A stretch of 64,000 nt of DNA. It comes from Ralstonia pickettii. GTDB taxonomy: Bacteria > Pseudomonadota > Gammaproteobacteria > Burkholderiales > Burkholderiaceae. The notes under the pieces are model-generated. The model did no database searches and was not told the DNA's origin. It was given only the letters and a program-made list of their open reading frames with translations. Location of the stretch: the NCBI RefSeq assembly GCF_001699815.1, contig NZ_MCGB01000087.1:82184-146183 (forward strand), read 5' to 3'. Below, in pieces: positions 53,295 to 61,564 of this stretch. The translations under genes were made by a program, and so were the position numbers. Each line of letters opens with the position of its first letter. The stretch's first letter is position 1.

Positions 53295-53750
53295 TCAGCC
53301 CTTGGCCGGACCGCGCACCAGCAACACCGGCGTGGTTGCCTGACGGATGAACTTCTCAGCCACGCTACCCAACATTACATGGGCCAACCCACGGCGGCCG
53401 TGCGTGCCGATCACCACCACATCGGCGCCGCTGCGCACCGCTTCGCCCTGCAGGGCGCCCGCCACATCCTCGCCCACGCTCTGCGTTTCCACCAGCACCG
53501 TTTCCTGCTGCAAACCGGCAGAGGTGAGCGTGGCGGCGGTGTCGGCCAGCAGCGCGGTGCCGGCCTGGATAAACGACTTGCGCAGCTCGGTCGGATCGTA
53601 ATAGCCGACATCGAACAGCATGGCGGGGCTGTCGACGATATAGACGGCGCGGACGGTGCTCTGGAATGCCTTGGCCAGGCGCACGGCCTCGGCCAGGGCC
53701 AGCTTGCTGGTTTCGCTGCCATCAATGGCGACCAGGATCTTCTTGTACAT
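53295..53750 (-). CDS. Universal stress protein (UspA family)
   Basis: A 151-residue single-domain Usp. It begins MYKKILVAIDGSETSKLALA and carries the ATP-binding signature GTHGRRGLAHVMLGSVAEKF (G-2x-G-9x-G-S), so it belongs to the ATP-binding branch, and ends with the typical PVLLVRGPAKG. It is a cytoplasmic stress-survival protein of unknown specific role, monocistronic. Confidence 0.93.
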   Translation of the reverse strand: MYKKILVAIDGSETSKLALAEAVRLAKAFQSTVRAVYIVDSPAMLFDVGYYDPTELRKSFIQAGTALLADTAATLTSAGLQQETVLVETQSVGEDVAGALQGEAVRSGADVVVIGTHGRRGLAHVMLGSVAEKFIRQATTPVLLVRGPAKG

Positions 53751-53887
53751 GGTTCAAGCCTCGCAGGGGAGTGGTTGTCGGAATACTGTGCCGGGGCAGC
53801 AACATGGCCGCCCACGCACTATTCTGTGACATCCACGGCCCTTTTGCGTTGCGCCAGATCAGATGGCCGCGACCATGCGACGCAACA

Positions 53888-54346
53888 ATGCACCACCTTC
53901 CACCCGCCCCTACGCCTGAGTTGATTGCCGCTTACCGCAGCGCGCGGTATCGCGTCAGCACGCCGGAAGGCGACGTGCTGCTGCGCGTCGACGCCATCAA
54001 CCCATGCGTGGCGGCCTTGCTCGCGCAAGCCGACGCACCGTGGGCCGTCTTCGTGACGGCGCATCAGCCTTTCTCCCGCGCGGTATCTGCCGATGAAAAC
54101 GCTGCGCGGCAGGCCGAGCTGCTTGCCTGGGCCATCGCGCGCGGCATGGCATGGCTGCCTGGCGAAGGCGGCCCGCCGGGGGATGCGCCTTCGAACACGT
54201 GGCCGCCCGAGCCGAGCCTGCTGCTGTTCATCGAAGACGAGGCCATCGCCGACACGCTGATGCTCACGTTCGAGCAGAACGCCGTCGTGCTGTGCGATGC
54301 GCATGGATTTTGTACCTTGCGTTGGCACCCGTATCTGCCAGACTGA
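53888..54346 (+). CDS. DUF3293 protein
   Basis: A 152-residue protein matching DUF3293 in layout: LIAAYRSARYRVSTPEGDVLL near the start, WAVFVTAHQPFSRAVSADEN in the middle, a W-rich PPEPSLLLFIED, and a C-terminal NAVVLCDAHGFCTLRWHP. No membrane segment; function unknown. The ATG was chosen because it begins the conserved part; longer versions overlap the stress-protein control region. Confidence 0.75.
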   Translation: MHHLPPAPTPELIAAYRSARYRVSTPEGDVLLRVDAINPCVAALLAQADAPWAVFVTAHQPFSRAVSADENAARQAELLAWAIARGMAWLPGEGGPPGDAPSNTWPPEPSLLLFIEDEAIADTLMLTFEQNAVVLCDAHGFCTLRWHPYLPD

Positions 54347-54443
54347 TTCTGCACAGGGCACTTGGCGCACAGCGCTTTGCGGCACCGCAAGTGGCGCTTC
54401 CGATTCCTAAGTGCTTGCGTAGATACATCAGCAGGAGGTTTGT

Positions 54444-54956
54444 ATGGAACTGCACATGCAATCGCATCATTGGGAGCGCCGCATGCCAGACTGGCTCGCC
54501 GCCAGCGTGGCAGGCCTCGTGGGCGGGGCACTGGTCATCGTGCTCGAGTTCTTCTGGTCGACCATGGTGCTCAATGAAAGCCCCTGGCGCCCGACCCACA
54601 AGATCGCCGCCATGATCATGGGCCGGGGCGCACTGGAAGAGATGTCGTTGTTCAGCTACAGCATCGTGGGCACGGCGCTCGTGCTGCACTTCGTGCTGGG
54701 CGCCATCATGGGGATGATCCTCGGGGCCATCATCGCGCCGTTCCACTTCGATTCGAGCCCCGGCATGCTCGCGGCCGTCGGCGTGGCCTTCGGCATCGTG
54801 GCGTACGTGGTCAACTTCTACGGCATGACGGCGGTGTTTCCGTGGTTTGTTTCGGAGCGCGGCTCGGGGCCACTCCTGGCGAACCTGCTGTTTGGGGTGG
54901 TGACGGCCATCACCTACGGCATGCTGGAGCGGCGCGTGCGCGAACCCATGCACTGA
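54444..54956 (+). CDS. Small four-helix membrane protein
   Basis: A 170-residue inner-membrane protein with four hydrophobic segments (AASVAGLVGGALVIVLEFFW, VGTALVLHFVLGAIMGMILG, AVGVAFGIVAYVVNFYGMTA, LANLLFGVVTAITYGML). The family is not recognised. AGGAGG lies 6 bp before the ATG. It precedes the cytochrome oxidase operon but is separated from it by a strong terminator. Confidence 0.72.
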   Translation: MELHMQSHHWERRMPDWLAASVAGLVGGALVIVLEFFWSTMVLNESPWRPTHKIAAMIMGRGALEEMSLFSYSIVGTALVLHFVLGAIMGMILGAIIAPFHFDSSPGMLAAVGVAFGIVAYVVNFYGMTAVFPWFVSERGSGPLLANLLFGVVTAITYGMLERRVREPMH

Positions 54957-55008
54957 ACCATCGACCTTTTTCCTGCGGCGCCGCAAGCTGAGCGGGGCCA
55001 TCAGGAAG

Positions 55009-55047
55009 CGGCCGCCTCTGGCAACACACGCCAGAGGCGGCCGTTTT
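55009..55047 (+). terminator. Strong intrinsic terminator before the oxidase operon
   Basis: CGGCCGCCTCTGGC pairs perfectly over 14 bp with GCCAGAGGCGGCCG around a 7-base loop and is followed by TTTT. It isolates the four-helix protein gene from the ctaC promoter. Confidence 0.88.
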
Positions 55048-55120
55048 ACATTGCGGCGCAGCACACAGATGCCACATCGGCGCTATCCGTACGCGGGATG
55101 CGCCTCGTCCTTACGTTGCC

Positions 55121-55149
55121 TTGCACGATCCGGGTGCGCGACCTAGCCT
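55121..55149 (+). promoter_or_regulatory. Sigma70-like promoter of the oxidase operon
   Basis: TTGCAC (55121-55126) and TAGCCT (55144-55149) are separated by 17 bp and stand about 40 bp before the ctaC start. Confidence 0.6.
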
Positions 55150-55189
55150 GTCTTTAGCGTGTTGAGGGAGTCCCTCGCCGGAGGTGCCC

Positions 55190-56347
55190 ATGGCCCTTGC
55201 GATTGCGCTCGTGCTGATCGTCGTGCTGGCGGTGGGGTTTCACTTTGCCAGCCCGTGGTGGATCACCCCCATCGCCTCCAACTGGGTGCGCATGGACGAC
55301 ACGCTGACGATCACCATCGTCATCACCGGCGTGCTGTTTGTCGCCATCAACCTCTTCGTCGTCGCGGCGCTTCTGCGCTATCGCCATCGCGATGGCCAGC
55401 CCAACCGGCGCGCCGCCTACGAGCCGCACAACAAGCGCCTGGAATGGTGGCTGATCGGCATCACCACCGTGGGTGTGGCAGCGCTGCTCGCGCCCGGCCT
55501 GTTCGTCTATGCCGATTATGTACGCCCCCCGCCAAACGCCCTGCAGATGGAAGTGCTCGGCCAGCAATGGCAATGGCGCTTCCGCTTTGCCGGCCCCGGC
55601 GGCAAACTCGGCACGACCGACGTGCGCTACATGAGCAACGACAACCCGTTCGGCATGAACCCGGCTGACCCGAACGGGCGCGACAACTACCTGATCGAAA
55701 CACCCGAACTGCACCTGCCGATCAACCGCCCGATCCAAGTGCTGGCGCGCTCGCGCGATGTGCTGCACGACTTTTATGTGCCGCCGTTCCGCGCGCGCAT
55801 GAACATGGTGCCGGGCATGATCACCACGTTCTGGTTCACACCCACCAAGGCAGGCCGCTACGACATCCTGTGCGCGCAGCTCTGCGGCATCGGGCATTCG
55901 AACATGCGCGGCGTGGTGGTCGTGGAAGACGAGGCATCGTTTGCACGCTGGCTGGCACAGCAGACCACCTTCGAGCAGAGCCAGAAAGCGAAAGTGCAGG
56001 CCGCCTCAGGTGTTGCCGGCGGCAGCGGCCAGGCATTGGCCGAGCAAGGCCAGACGCTCGCCCAGGCCAAGGGCTGCGTCGCCTGCCACTCGGTGAATGG
56101 CGGCCCTGGCGTCGGCCCGACATGGAAGGGTTTGTACGGCTCCACGCAGATCATGGCCGACGGCTCGACCGCCGTGGCCGATGAAGCCTATCTGCGTGCC
56201 TTCATCCGCGATCCGAAAGCGCGCGTGGTCAAGGGCTTCGCGCCGATCATGCCGATATTCGACCTGAGCGAGCAGGAAGTCTCGGCGCTCGTGGCCTACA
56301 TCAAGGCGCAAGGTGGGCCGGCACCCGCCACAGCCGCAAAACCGTAG
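55190..56347 (+). CDS. ctaC: Cytochrome c oxidase subunit II with fused cytochrome c (caa3 type)
   Basis: A 385-residue membrane subunit that receives electrons and passes them to subunit I. Two N-terminal helices anchor a periplasmic cupredoxin domain with the CuA ligands in VLHDFYVPPF and CAQLCGIGHSNM. The C-terminal ~90 residues are a c-type cytochrome with the heme site GCVACHS and a distal methionine in APIMPIFD. The fused heme c marks a caa3-type enzyme. GGAGG lies 5 bp before the ATG. It is the first gene of a five-gene operon. Confidence 0.93.
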   Translation: MALAIALVLIVVLAVGFHFASPWWITPIASNWVRMDDTLTITIVITGVLFVAINLFVVAALLRYRHRDGQPNRRAAYEPHNKRLEWWLIGITTVGVAALLAPGLFVYADYVRPPPNALQMEVLGQQWQWRFRFAGPGGKLGTTDVRYMSNDNPFGMNPADPNGRDNYLIETPELHLPINRPIQVLARSRDVLHDFYVPPFRARMNMVPGMITTFWFTPTKAGRYDILCAQLCGIGHSNMRGVVVVEDEASFARWLAQQTTFEQSQKAKVQAASGVAGGSGQALAEQGQTLAQAKGCVACHSVNGGPGVGPTWKGLYGSTQIMADGSTAVADEAYLRAFIRDPKARVVKGFAPIMPIFDLSEQEVSALVAYIKAQGGPAPATAAKP

Positions 56348-56359
56348 CGAGGAGGCACG

Positions 56360-58153
56360 ATGTCCTACGGCAAGAATGACCACGGCGACCACAGCCACGC
56401 ACCGCAGAGCTTCTGGACGCGCTATGTCTGGAGCCAGGACCACAAGGTCATCGCGGTGCAGTACTCGCTCACGGCCATCGCCATCGGGCTGGTCGGGCTT
56501 GTGCTGTCGAACCTGATGCGGCTGCAGCTGGGCTTTCCGGGCAAGTTCGACTTTATCGACGCCAACCACTACTACCAGTTCGTCACCATGCACGGAATGA
56601 TCATGGTGATCTACCTGCTCACGGCGCTGTTCCTGGGCGGCTTCGGCAACTACCTGATCCCGCTGATGCTGGGCGCGCGCGACATGGTGTTTCCGTTTCT
56701 GAACATGCTCAGCTACTGGGTGTATCTGCTGGCCGTGCTGGTGCTGGTGGCGAGCTTTTTCGTACCAGGCGGGCCCACCGGTGCGGGCTGGACGTTGTAT
56801 CCGCCGCAGGCGATCCTGCCGGGCACGCCGGGCACCGAATGGGGCATCGTGCTGATGCTGGTGTCGCTCGCGATCTTCATCGTGGCGGCCACCATGGGCG
56901 GGCTGAACTACGTGACCACCACGCTGCAGGCGCGCACGCGGGGCATGACGCTCATGCGCATGCCGCTCACGGTGTGGGGCATCTTTACGGCAACAGTGCT
57001 CGCGCTGCTGGCGTTTCCAGCGCTGTTCGTGTCGGCCATCATGATGCTGCTCGACAAGACGCTGGGCACCAGCTTCTTCGTGCCGGCGGTGGTGTCGATG
57101 GGGCAGCAGCTCAAGCACAGCGGCGGCAGCCCGCTGCTGTTCCAGCACCTGTTCTGGTTCTTCGGCCACCCCGAGGTCTACATCGTCGCGCTGCCCGCCT
57201 TCGGCATCGTGTCGGACCTCATCAGCACGCATGCGCGCAAGAACATCTTCGGCTACCGGATGATGGTGTGGGCCATCCTCATCATCGGTGTGCTGTCCTT
57301 TGTCGTCTGGGCTCACCACATGTTCGTGGCGGGCATGAACCCGTACTTCGGCTTCTTCTTTGCCACCACCACGCTGATCATCGCCATCCCGACCGCGCTC
57401 AAGGTCTACAACTGGGTGCTGACACTGTGGCGGGGCGACATCCACCTGACCGTACCGATGCTGTTCGCCATCGGCTTCATCAGCACGTTCGTGATCGGTG
57501 GGTTGACGGGGCTGTTCCTCGGCAACGTCAGCGTAGACATTCCGCTGTCCAACACGTACTTCGTGGTTGCGCATTTCCACATGGTGATGGGCGTCTCGCC
57601 GATCCTGGTGGTGTTTGGCGGGCTCTATCACTGGTATCCGAAGGTGACGGGCCGCATGCTGAACGACACGCTGGGGCGCGCGCATTTCTGGATCACCTTC
57701 ATCGGCACGTACCTGATCTACTTCCCGATGCACTACCTGGGCGTGCTGGGCATGCCGCGCCGGTACTACGCGTATGAGGGTTACAGCTTCATCCCACCCT
57801 CCGCGCAGACGCTGAACACGTTCATCACCGTCATCGCCATCATCGTGGGGCTGGCGCAGCTGCTGTTCCTCTTCAACCTGGCGTGGAGCCTCGTGCGCGG
57901 CAGGAAGGCCGAGGCCAACCCGTGGCGGGCGACCACGCTCGAATGGCAGACGCCGCAGACACCGCCCGTGCACGGCAACTGGGGCCCGACGCTGCCCGTG
58001 GTTTATCGCTGGGCATACGAGTACAGCCCGCCCGGCCGTGCGGATGACTTCGTGCCGCAGAACGAACCGCCCACCGGCGCTCCCGACATGGGAGCGGAAA
58101 CGGAAACGGCGCCGGCAACCTCCATCCTCCCCGCCAGCGGGGTGCGCACATGA
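56360..58153 (+). CDS. ctaD: Cytochrome c oxidase subunit I (heme-copper oxidase, A type)
   Basis: A 597-residue catalytic subunit with 12 core helices. Heme and copper ligands are in VTMHGMIM, FFGHPEVYIVALP (CuB His and cross-linked Tyr), WAHHMF and VAHFHMVMG. The glutamate in GHPEVY marks the A1-type D-channel. It reduces oxygen to water and pumps protons. The C-terminal extension after the last helix is Pro/Ala-rich and its stop overlaps the next gene's ATG (ATGA). Confidence 0.95.
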   Translation: MSYGKNDHGDHSHAPQSFWTRYVWSQDHKVIAVQYSLTAIAIGLVGLVLSNLMRLQLGFPGKFDFIDANHYYQFVTMHGMIMVIYLLTALFLGGFGNYLIPLMLGARDMVFPFLNMLSYWVYLLAVLVLVASFFVPGGPTGAGWTLYPPQAILPGTPGTEWGIVLMLVSLAIFIVAATMGGLNYVTTTLQARTRGMTLMRMPLTVWGIFTATVLALLAFPALFVSAIMMLLDKTLGTSFFVPAVVSMGQQLKHSGGSPLLFQHLFWFFGHPEVYIVALPAFGIVSDLISTHARKNIFGYRMMVWAILIIGVLSFVVWAHHMFVAGMNPYFGFFFATTTLIIAIPTALKVYNWVLTLWRGDIHLTVPMLFAIGFISTFVIGGLTGLFLGNVSVDIPLSNTYFVVAHFHMVMGVSPILVVFGGLYHWYPKVTGRMLNDTLGRAHFWITFIGTYLIYFPMHYLGVLGMPRRYYAYEGYSFIPPSAQTLNTFITVIAIIVGLAQLLFLFNLAWSLVRGRKAEANPWRATTLEWQTPQTPPVHGNWGPTLPVVYRWAYEYSPPGRADDFVPQNEPPTGAPDMGAETETAPATSILPASGVRT

Positions 58154-58758
58154 CGACCCTGCCCCGCCACTTCGCGCCCGATGCATCTCCTGCATTGCCG
58201 CACGCCGGGCGCATGGGCTTGCGCGTCTTCATGGCCGTGGTGACGGCGCTGTTCGCGCTGCTGATCCTGGCCTACGCCATGCGCATGCGCGAGCCGGACT
58301 GGATGCCCGTCCCGCACCCGGCACTGCTGTGGTGGAACACCGGCATGCTGGCGCTGGCCAGCGTGGCCATGGAACTGGCACGGCGCGCGATCGCCCGCCG
58401 CGCAATCTGGCTGCTGGCGGGTGGCGCGCTTGCCGCGCTGTTCGTGTTCGGCCAATGGGCAGCATGGCAGCAGCTGTCTGCCACCGGGCAAGGCGTGGCA
58501 GTCAACCCATCCAACAGTTTTCTGTATGTGTTCACCGGCCTGCATGCTGCGCATGTCATCGGTGGCCTTGTCGTCTGGGCGGTGACGGTCGCGCGCCTGC
58601 GCAAGAACGCCGATCGCACCCAACGTGCCGTTGCCCTCTGCGCGACGTACTGGCACTTCCTGCTGGCCGTGTGGCTCGTGCTGCTGGCCGCAATGTGGTG
58701 GATCACGCCCGCCTTCGTCAGCGCCATCTGCGGGCCGCTGTATGGAGCCACGCCATGA
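58150..58758 (+). CDS. Subunit III-like membrane protein of the oxidase operon
   Basis: A 202-residue membrane protein with about five helices. LYVFTGLHAAHVIGGLVVWAVT and ATYWHFLLAVWLVLLAAMWW match the last helices of cytochrome oxidase subunit III, while the first part is shortened and diverged. It is therefore a second, subunit III-related component preceding the true subunit III gene, with ATGA overlaps at both ends. Role in assembly or stability is a guess. Confidence 0.82.
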   Translation: MTTLPRHFAPDASPALPHAGRMGLRVFMAVVTALFALLILAYAMRMREPDWMPVPHPALLWWNTGMLALASVAMELARRAIARRAIWLLAGGALAALFVFGQWAAWQQLSATGQGVAVNPSNSFLYVFTGLHAAHVIGGLVVWAVTVARLRKNADRTQRAVALCATYWHFLLAVWLVLLAAMWWITPAFVSAICGPLYGATP

Positions 58759-59444
58759 ACAACTCCGCGCTTCCCACCGAACCGGCCACCTCTGCCGAAG
58801 GCTGGCCCGGCGTCGTCAACGACTGGTCGGGCGACCGCGAAACCTTCAGGGTGCCGTGGGGCAAGGCCATGATGTGGATCTTCCTGCTGTCGGACACCTT
58901 CGTCTTCAGCAGCTTCCTGATCGGCTACATGACGGTGCGCATGTCGACCACCGCGCCATGGCCCGACCCGTCCAAGGTGTTCGGGCTCTCGGTGGGCGGA
59001 GTGGAAGTGCCGCTCCTGCTGATCGCCATCATGACGTTCGTACTCATCAGCAGCAGCGGCACGATGGCCATGGCGGTGAACTTCGGCTACCGGCGTGAGG
59101 CAAAGCGGGCGGCGCTGCTCATGCTGGCGACCGCCATCCTGGGCGCGGCGTTCGTGTCGATGCAGGCGTTCGAGTGGACCAAGCTGATCGTGCACGAGGG
59201 CATCCGCCCGTGGGGCAACCCGCTGGGCGCAGCGCAGTTTGGCGCGTGCTTTTTCATGATCACCGGCTTCCACGGCTTTCACGTGACCTGCGGCGTGATC
59301 TACCTGTTGCTGGTTGCCCGCAAGATCCTGCAGCCGGGCTTTGCCGAACACGGCAACTTCCAGATCGTGGAGATCGCGGGCCTGTACTGGCACTTCGTCG
59401 ATCTCGTCTGGGTGTTCATCTTTGCGTTGTTCTACCTGTGGTGA
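58755..59444 (+). CDS. ctaE: Cytochrome c oxidase subunit III
   Basis: A 229-residue membrane subunit with typical blocks KAMMWIFLLSDTFVFSSFLI, FEWTKLIVHEGIRPWGNP, ITGFHGFHVTCGVIYLL and YWHFVDLVWVFIFALFYLW. It stabilises the catalytic core. The ATG overlaps the preceding stop (ATGA). Confidence 0.92.
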   Translation: MNNSALPTEPATSAEGWPGVVNDWSGDRETFRVPWGKAMMWIFLLSDTFVFSSFLIGYMTVRMSTTAPWPDPSKVFGLSVGGVEVPLLLIAIMTFVLISSSGTMAMAVNFGYRREAKRAALLMLATAILGAAFVSMQAFEWTKLIVHEGIRPWGNPLGAAQFGACFFMITGFHGFHVTCGVIYLLLVARKILQPGFAEHGNFQIVEIAGLYWHFVDLVWVFIFALFYLW

Positions 59445-59452
59445 GGCCTGAC

Positions 59453-59779
59453 ATGGACCACACGGAACCCTCTGCCCACGGGCAACAACACCCCATCGGC
59501 ATCTACCTGAAGATCTGGGGCCTGTTGTTCGTGCTGAGCACGATGTCGTACCTGGTCGATTATTTCCACGTGCAGGGGCTGATGCGCTGGACGCTGATCA
59601 TCGTGTTCATGATCGCCAAGGCCGGGCTGATCGTCTCCGTGTTCATGCACATGATGTGGGAGCGATTGGCGCTGGTGTACGCCATCCTGATGCCGCCGCT
59701 GGCGTTGCTGGTGCTGATGGTGCTGATGGCGGCGGAAGCGCACCACACCTTTGGCATGCGCATGCTGTTCTTCCATTGA
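59453..59779 (+). CDS. Cytochrome oxidase subunit IV (CyoD/COX4-like)
   Basis: A 108-residue membrane protein with three helices and the COX4-pro block IYLKIWGLLFVLSTMSYLVDY and MIAKAGLIVSVFMHMMWERL. It follows subunit III by 8 bp and closes the oxidase operon. Confidence 0.9.
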   Translation: MDHTEPSAHGQQHPIGIYLKIWGLLFVLSTMSYLVDYFHVQGLMRWTLIIVFMIAKAGLIVSVFMHMMWERLALVYAILMPPLALLVLMVLMAAEAHHTFGMRMLFFH

Positions 59780-59884
59780 GCCCCGAGCTGGGCGGGGCCT
59801 AGGACGGCCCGGCGAGGCTCGCATCCGGCCCCCGGAGGGCGGAACGCGAGCCTCAAAGTGCGGATGGATCGAATGTTTTTGGGC

Positions 59885-60115
59885 GGAACGTGAGCCTCGG
59901 ACAGTGGCGTTCGAGCCTCGGAGGCTGAAACGCCAGCCTCCGAGCACGGCAGTCGTGTGTTTGACATTGGGGCACGACCCCGTGACGGTGGCGTTCGACC
60001 CTCAATGCGTCACGTTCGGCGCTCGCACGGTGGAGCGCCAGTGTTTGCGCCTGGAGCGCCACCATCCGACGGTGGAATGCGAGTGTTCGACCGTGGAGCG
60101 CGATGCCCCAACACT
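59885..60115. repeat. Degenerate 21-bp tandem repeat, 11 units
   Basis: The DNA after the oxidase operon divides into 11 consecutive 21-bp units starting like GGAGCGCCAGTGTTTGCGCCT or GGCGTTCGACCCTCAATGCGT; one further unit stands at 59841-59861. Units share a GG..CG start and a .GT or CT end but differ at many positions. In one plus frame they read as seven-residue units ending in TV or L (for example AFEPRRL, AFDPQCV, ERQCLRL, ERHHPTV), but no start codon or ribosome site makes a convincing gene. The rest of the gap 59780-60170 is otherwise empty. Confidence 0.8.
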
Positions 60116-60170
60116 CGCAGGCGAACGGGCGGCCCTGCCCAGGGCCACCGCGTTGCCAGGGCGATGAGAT

Positions 60171-61406
60171 TTAGCCGAGGTGGATGGCGTCCAGCGCCTG
60201 CGTGAAGTCCGCCACCAGATCGGCTTCATCCTCAATGCCGACCGACACGCGCACGAGCGAATCGGCAATGCCCATCGACGCGCGGCGCTCAGCACCCATT
60301 TCCCAGTAGATGGTGGGGGCGACCGGAATCACCAGCGTGCGCGTGTCCCCCAGGTGCGTGGCGCGCACGGCGTAGCGCAGGTGGTCGAGCATGTCGACGT
60401 AGTCGGCGCCGTCCACCAGTTCGAAGCTCAGCAGGCCGCCGTAGTGGCGGAACAGCTCGGTGGCGCGGGCGTGCTGGGGGTGCTCCGGCAGGCCGGGGTA
60501 GTACACACGTGCCACCTTCGGGTGCGCGGCCAGCGTGCGGGCCAGCGCCAGCGCATTGCTGCAGGTGCGGTCAATGCGCAGGGCCATCGTTTCGGCGCCC
60601 ACGGCAATGCGGTGCGCGGCATCGGCAATCAACGTCGCACCCTGGTCGCGCAGGCCCTTCTTGCGGATCTGCTGGATGCCCTGCATTTCCGGCTTGGCCT
60701 TGCGGTAGGCCGGATAGATGTTCGGATAGGCCGCCCAGCCAAATAGGCCCGTATCCACCACCGCGCCGCCCAGCGCGTTGCCGTGCCCGCCGATGTACTT
60801 GGACAGCGAATGCACCACGAGGCTCGCCTGCACCTCGCGCGCGCGGAACAGCCATGGGGACGTCATCGTGCTGTCGACCACGTAGATCAGGCCGCGTGCC
60901 TTGCAGATATCGCCAATGCCCTTCAGATCGGCCACTTGGGTGCGGGGGTTGGCAATGGTCTCCACGAAAACGAGGCGCGTGTTCGGCTGCACCGCGTCGG
61001 CCACCGCCTGGGCCGACGTGGCATCGACGAACGTCACCTCCACGCCCAGGTTGCGCAGCGTTTCGAACACGCTGTTGGTGTTGCCGAACAGGAAGGCGCT
61101 GGAGACCACGTGGTCTCCAGCGCGCAGCATGGTCGAGAACACCGCCATGATGGCTGCCATGCCGGTGGCGAAGCACGCGGTGGCCACACCTGATTCCATC
61201 ATCGTGATCTTGGCTTCCAGTGCCGCCGTGGTCGGGTTGCCCTGGCGCGCGTAGGTGTAGCCGGGCTTGCCCTGGAACACGTCGATCAGCTCGCGCGTAT
61301 CGGCATAGCCGTATGTGGTGGACGTGTGCAGCGGCTTGTGGATGGCGTAGTGCTCGACGCCGGCTTCGCGGTCGGCGTGCAGGAGGGCGGTGGTCAGTCC
61401 GGTCAT
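60171..61406 (-). CDS. Cys/Met-metabolism PLP enzyme (cystathionine gamma-synthase family)
   Basis: A 411-residue pyridoxal-phosphate enzyme of the trans-sulfuration family (fold type I). Substrate/cofactor blocks: YTYARQGNPTTAALE, CFATGMAAIMAVFSTML, FVETIANPRTQVADL, and the PLP lysine in VVHSLSKYIGGHGNALGG. The family includes cystathionine synthase and lyase, O-acyl-homoserine sulfhydrylases and methionine gamma-lyase, which sequence by eye does not separate; TYARQ and the lyase-type VHSLSKY are compatible with several. Three 10-bp direct repeats (61421-61450) stand just upstream. Confidence 0.85.
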   Translation of the reverse strand: MTGLTTALLHADREAGVEHYAIHKPLHTSTTYGYADTRELIDVFQGKPGYTYARQGNPTTAALEAKITMMESGVATACFATGMAAIMAVFSTMLRAGDHVVSSAFLFGNTNSVFETLRNLGVEVTFVDATSAQAVADAVQPNTRLVFVETIANPRTQVADLKGIGDICKARGLIYVVDSTMTSPWLFRAREVQASLVVHSLSKYIGGHGNALGGAVVDTGLFGWAAYPNIYPAYRKAKPEMQGIQQIRKKGLRDQGATLIADAAHRIAVGAETMALRIDRTCSNALALARTLAAHPKVARVYYPGLPEHPQHARATELFRHYGGLLSFELVDGADYVDMLDHLRYAVRATHLGDTRTLVIPVAPTIYWEMGAERRASMGIADSLVRVSVGIEDEADLVADFTQALDAIHLG

Positions 61407-61420
61407 GGCGGGGGCAGCAG

Positions 61421-61450
61421 AAAGGCAGGAAACAGCAGGAAACGGCAGGA
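61421..61450. repeat. Three 10-bp direct repeats before the PLP-enzyme gene
   Basis: AAAGGCAGGA, AACAGCAGGA and AACGGCAGGA follow each other without gap 15 bp upstream of the minus-strand start. On the coding strand they read as TCCTGCC-type units. The role is unknown; it may be chance slippage. Confidence 0.6.
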
Positions 61451-61564
61451 AAGTTCTGCATTATCGCGCGATTCAGGGGCCACCTGGGGGCCAGAACCCC
61501 GGCGGGCGTGGAACATGGCTTGCGTCGCACCTCGCGTTGCAAGACCGACCGGATTCCACGCCTG

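Noticed and set aside
56006..58195. A 729-codon open frame on the minus strand opposite the ctaC/ctaD genes
   Set aside because: It is a His/Arg/Asp-rich shadow of GC-rich coding DNA, without any family motif, opposite a certain oxidase gene.
59751..60167. A plus-strand frame of 138 codons across the 21-bp repeats
   Set aside because: No ribosome site, and its beginning overlaps the subunit IV gene end in another frame; the repeat is reported as DNA rather than a gene.
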